Source: DASSNR01 sp036278935 (GTDB taxonomy: Bacteria > Gemmatimonadota > Gemmatimonadetes > Gemmatimonadales > Gemmatimonadaceae). Taken from it: 15,991 nucleotides of DNA. A program made the translations under genes and the position numbers. The DNA lies in assembly GCA_036278935.1 (NCBI GenBank), contig DASUKA010000049.1, positions 1 to 15,991 of the forward strand. Reading direction: 5' to 3'. Below, piece after piece: positions 14,398 through 15,991 of this stretch. Position 1 is the stretch's first letter. Every line of letters begins with the position of its first letter. The notes under the pieces are model-generated. The model searched no databases, was not told the origin of the DNA, and worked only from the letters and a program-made list of their open reading frames with translations.

Positions 14398-15096
14398 TCA
14401 GGTAAGATGCAGGTCGCTCCCGAAAAGGAAGAGCCCCAGCTTCCGCGCGACCGCCCGCGATGCCTCGTTCGTCCACGATGTGCTGTACAGCGGCACCCGA
14501 TGCTGCGCACGCACCGCGCGTGCCCATGCGGCGACGACGTAGCCCACATAGCCGCGCCCCCGATAGTCGGGCGCCGTCTCGACGCCCGCCTCGTGGGCTC
14601 TCGCCGTCAACCGTACGCTGCAGCAGAGGGACACCGCCTGCCCGTCGACCGTGAGGGCGAACATCGGCTGCCAGCATGGCACCACGGAAATCCATTCCGG
14701 AAGGTGCGCCTGTAGGATGTGCGCGTTTGTCTCCGTGACGCGCGTGGTCTCCGGACCGGCGGGCAGCTCCAGCGGACAGCAGAATGCCGGGCCCGCCTCC
14801 ACGCGCTGCACGGTCGCCGACCGCGCGAGGACGTCCGCATACCGCGACGGGTCGAGTGGCGCGTCGAAGACGCGCGCGACACGGAGATCGTCCCGCGCGG
14901 CGGCCTCCAGCATCGCTCTGCTGCCATGGTCGACATCATGGCGATACCGCAGCACCGCGCCGTGTGGCGTGCGTCCCAGGAAGAACCGCGGGGCGCTCGC
15001 TCCGTCGGGCTCGTTCACCCGGAGCAGGTCTCCCGCCGCGTCATGGGTGAACAGCGCCTCGATATGGGACTGCATCAGCTCCTGATGATTCAGCAT
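14398..15096 (-). CDS. GNAT family N-acetyltransferase
   Basis: A 232-residue acetyltransferase. The acetyl-CoA pyrophosphate-binding motif is ETAPDYRGRGYVGYVVAAW (R179-G-R-G182, G185). It is followed by VPLYSTSWTNEASRAVARKL, the usual last helix and strand with the N-x-A-S pattern of GNAT enzymes. The N-terminal half (ALFTHDAAGDLLRVNEPDG, PRFFLGRT) is a second, degraded unit typical of the longer GNAT members of about 230 residues. Substrate unknown; acetylation of an amine on a small molecule is likely. ATG at 15096 starts MLNHQELMQSHIEALF; a second ATG at 15075 with AGGAG close by is possible. The frame upstream of 15096 to 15417 is only the opposite reading of the kinase gene. It is 46 bases after the kinase gene, probably in one operon. 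Confidence 0.85.
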   Translation of the reverse strand: MLNHQELMQSHIEALFTHDAAGDLLRVNEPDGASAPRFFLGRTPHGAVLRYRHDVDHGSRAMLEAAARDDLRVARVFDAPLDPSRYADVLARSATVQRVEAGPAFCCPLELPAGPETTRVTETNAHILQAHLPEWISVVPCWQPMFALTVDGQAVSLCCSVRLTARAHEAGVETAPDYRGRGYVGYVVAAWARAVRAQHRVPLYSTSWTNEASRAVARKLGLFLFGSDLHLT

Positions 15097-15142
15097 GCGA
15101 TGTGTTCGTCCATGGGCCTCGGGTTGCGTCGAACGCCCACGC

Positions 15143-15685
15143 TCAGTCGTGAACCGCCAGGGTGGATGGCAGCCGAGCGACGATCGCCGCCGCGACCTCC
15201 GCGGGCGGGTGCATGGTCTCGATCGTGGGAGCGGACAGGGCGACATACGTTCGGAAGCGTTCCCGGATGACGGCCTCCTCCCGCGCGGCACCTCGCCGCC
15301 CGAAGGGACGCCTGAGTTGCCTCCGAACCGTCTCCACAACGCAGGTCTCGAGATCAAGCGAAGGGAGCAGCACAAAGGTCGTCGGGCTCTGCGCGATCTC
15401 ACGCCGCGCCTCGGCATAGCGCTCGTGGATCGCCGGCGGGTAGGTCATGAAGCCCGACGAGAGCACGAGCACGCCCTCGGGCTCGGCGCTGACGATGGCG
15501 TCATACAGCTCAACGTTCGCGCGCGCGTAGGCCGCATATCCACACGAGGCGATGAACTGATCGATATCGCCATGCTGCGCGTTGAACTGTCGGTCCAGAT
15601 CGAGGAACGGGAGTGCCAGGCGGCGCGCGAGGACCGCGCCGACCGTGCTCTTGCCAGCGCCACCAGGACCAATCAGACGGATCAT
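15143..15685 (-). CDS. Shikimate-kinase-like P-loop kinase
   Basis: A 180-residue P-loop kinase. The Walker A motif is GPGGAGKST at residues 6-14, followed by LPFLDLDRQF, which matches the shikimate kinase strand with its substrate-contact aspartate. The lid arginines (RRPFGRR) and the late helix RERFRTYVALSAPTIET match the ER-x-x-Y region. Length is typical of shikimate kinases. However, the GGG substrate loop of true shikimate kinases is here SSGF (76-79), and no other aromatic-pathway gene is near. It may therefore act on another small hydroxylated substrate. ATG at 15685 opens directly into the P-loop strand, as in the family. It begins 11 bases after the stop of the hydrolase gene, and the acetyltransferase follows, so the three are likely one transcript. 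Confidence 0.8.
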   Translation of the reverse strand: MIRLIGPGGAGKSTVGAVLARRLALPFLDLDRQFNAQHGDIDQFIASCGYAAYARANVELYDAIVSAEPEGVLVLSSGFMTYPPAIHERYAEARREIAQSPTTFVLLPSLDLETCVVETVRRQLRRPFGRRGAAREEAVIRERFRTYVALSAPTIETMHPPAEVAAAIVARLPSTLAVHD

Positions 15686-15696
15686 CGCATCTCGAC

Positions 15697-15991
15697 TCAG
15701 GATCGGGCGTCCAGCGACCTGATCACCGCAGCAACCTCGCTCAACTCATTGTTGAGCTGATGATCGCGGCCGGGCAAGCGATGGACGCGCGCTTCTGGAA
15801 GCGCGCGAGCATAGAGCTCCATGTGCGACGGCGGCACGCTCTCATCGTCGAGCCCGTGGAACAGATGGACCGGAACACCTCTTGGAAGTCGCGCGCCAAG
15901 GTCGCGCGGAGTGTTCAGATCACCGGCCGGCCAGCCGCCCTCGCCCGCGAAGGGCGCGGTGATGATCGCTTGAAGATGCGCGCGCCAGGCG
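15697..15991 (-). CDS. Alpha/beta hydrolase, C-terminal part (cut by window edge)
   Basis: The last 97 residues of a hydrolase whose start lies beyond the right end of the window. The segment VPVHLFHGLDDESVPPSHME is the strand that carries the acid of the catalytic triad (D in GLDDESVPP). HRLPGRDHQL with its histidine is the final catalytic loop, and the helix LSEVAAVIRSL closes the fold. The serine nucleophile elbow is outside the window and cannot be checked. The stop TGA is 11 bases before the start of the kinase gene, so it is likely the upstream gene of the same operon. Substrate unknown; small ester or peptide hydrolysis fits the fold. Confidence 0.85.
   Translation of the reverse strand, partial: AWRAHLQAIITAPFAGEGGWPAGDLNTPRDLGARLPRGVPVHLFHGLDDESVPPSHMELYARALPEARVHRLPGRDHQLNNELSEVAAVIRSLDARS
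15786..15807. repeat. 22-bp near-palindrome inside the hydrolase gene
   Basis: CGCGCGCTTC and GAAGCGCGCG are perfect 10-bp arms around two bases. It lies in the coding sequence for residues of RALPEARV. The composition is biased to CG repeats, so chance formation is easier than length suggests. Confidence 0.5.

Noticed and set aside
15097..15417. Extension of the acetyltransferase frame into the kinase gene
   Set aside because: It is an out-of-frame reading of the kinase gene with high arginine content; the acetyltransferase fold begins after 15096.

Overview
This is a GC-rich bacterial chromosomal window with tightly packed genes and no rRNA, tRNA, CRISPR, insertion sequence or phage gene that I can see. 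The leftmost pair is a PadR-type repressor followed by a MacB/FtsX permease with an ADOP-type N-terminal domain. That pairing is characteristic of Acidobacteriota and Gemmatimonadota. Together with the GC content, the many enzyme paralogues and the lipoprotein glutaminyl cyclase, I favour Gemmatimonadota, but this is an inference from gene content and not a phylogenetic result.

Layout. (1) 22-3082, minus: padR-like regulator and large ADOP permease, translationally coupled, with a dyad over the regulator's ribosome-binding site. (2) 3174-3980, minus: DoxX-like eight-helix membrane protein built from two similar halves. It is divergent from (3) 4334-9025, plus: secreted/membrane serine hydrolase (beta-lactamase fold) with three C-terminal helices, a TPR-like LuxR-type regulator, and a YUCCA/CzcO-like flavoprotein monooxygenase. 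(4) 9110-9649, minus: DUF1697 protein, convergent with the flavoprotein. (5) 9953-10862, minus: a 112-residue protein of unknown function, overlapping an AhpD-like carboxymuconolactone decarboxylase family protein. (6) 10940-11736, minus: ArsR-type regulator and SRPBCC/AHSA1 protein with an ATGA overlap, read from what looks like a leaderless promoter with an operator inside it. (7) 11817-15991, minus: alpha/beta hydrolase (cut by the window edge), shikimate-kinase-like P-loop kinase, GNAT acetyltransferase, TIGR00027-type methyltransferase, glutaminyl-peptide cyclotransferase lipoprotein, and AadA-like nucleotidyltransferase.

How the parts work together. Regions 1, 5 and 6 are compact regulator-effector or partner modules with overlapping reading frames. 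Region 7 is a same-strand run of group-transfer enzymes (phospho-, acetyl-, methyl-, nucleotidyl-) plus a hydrolase. This resembles small-molecule or drug modification, although only some of the junctions are tight enough to suggest co-transcription.

I found no clear evidence of a wholly new defence or mobile system. The most unusual signals are regulatory or structural: the leaderless ArsR promoter with its operator, a 14-bp perfect hairpin inside the small gene next to the AhpD-like protein, the PadR-side dyad, an AT-rich dyad before the methyltransferase, and three 24-nt-spaced repeats spanning the LuxR stop codon.
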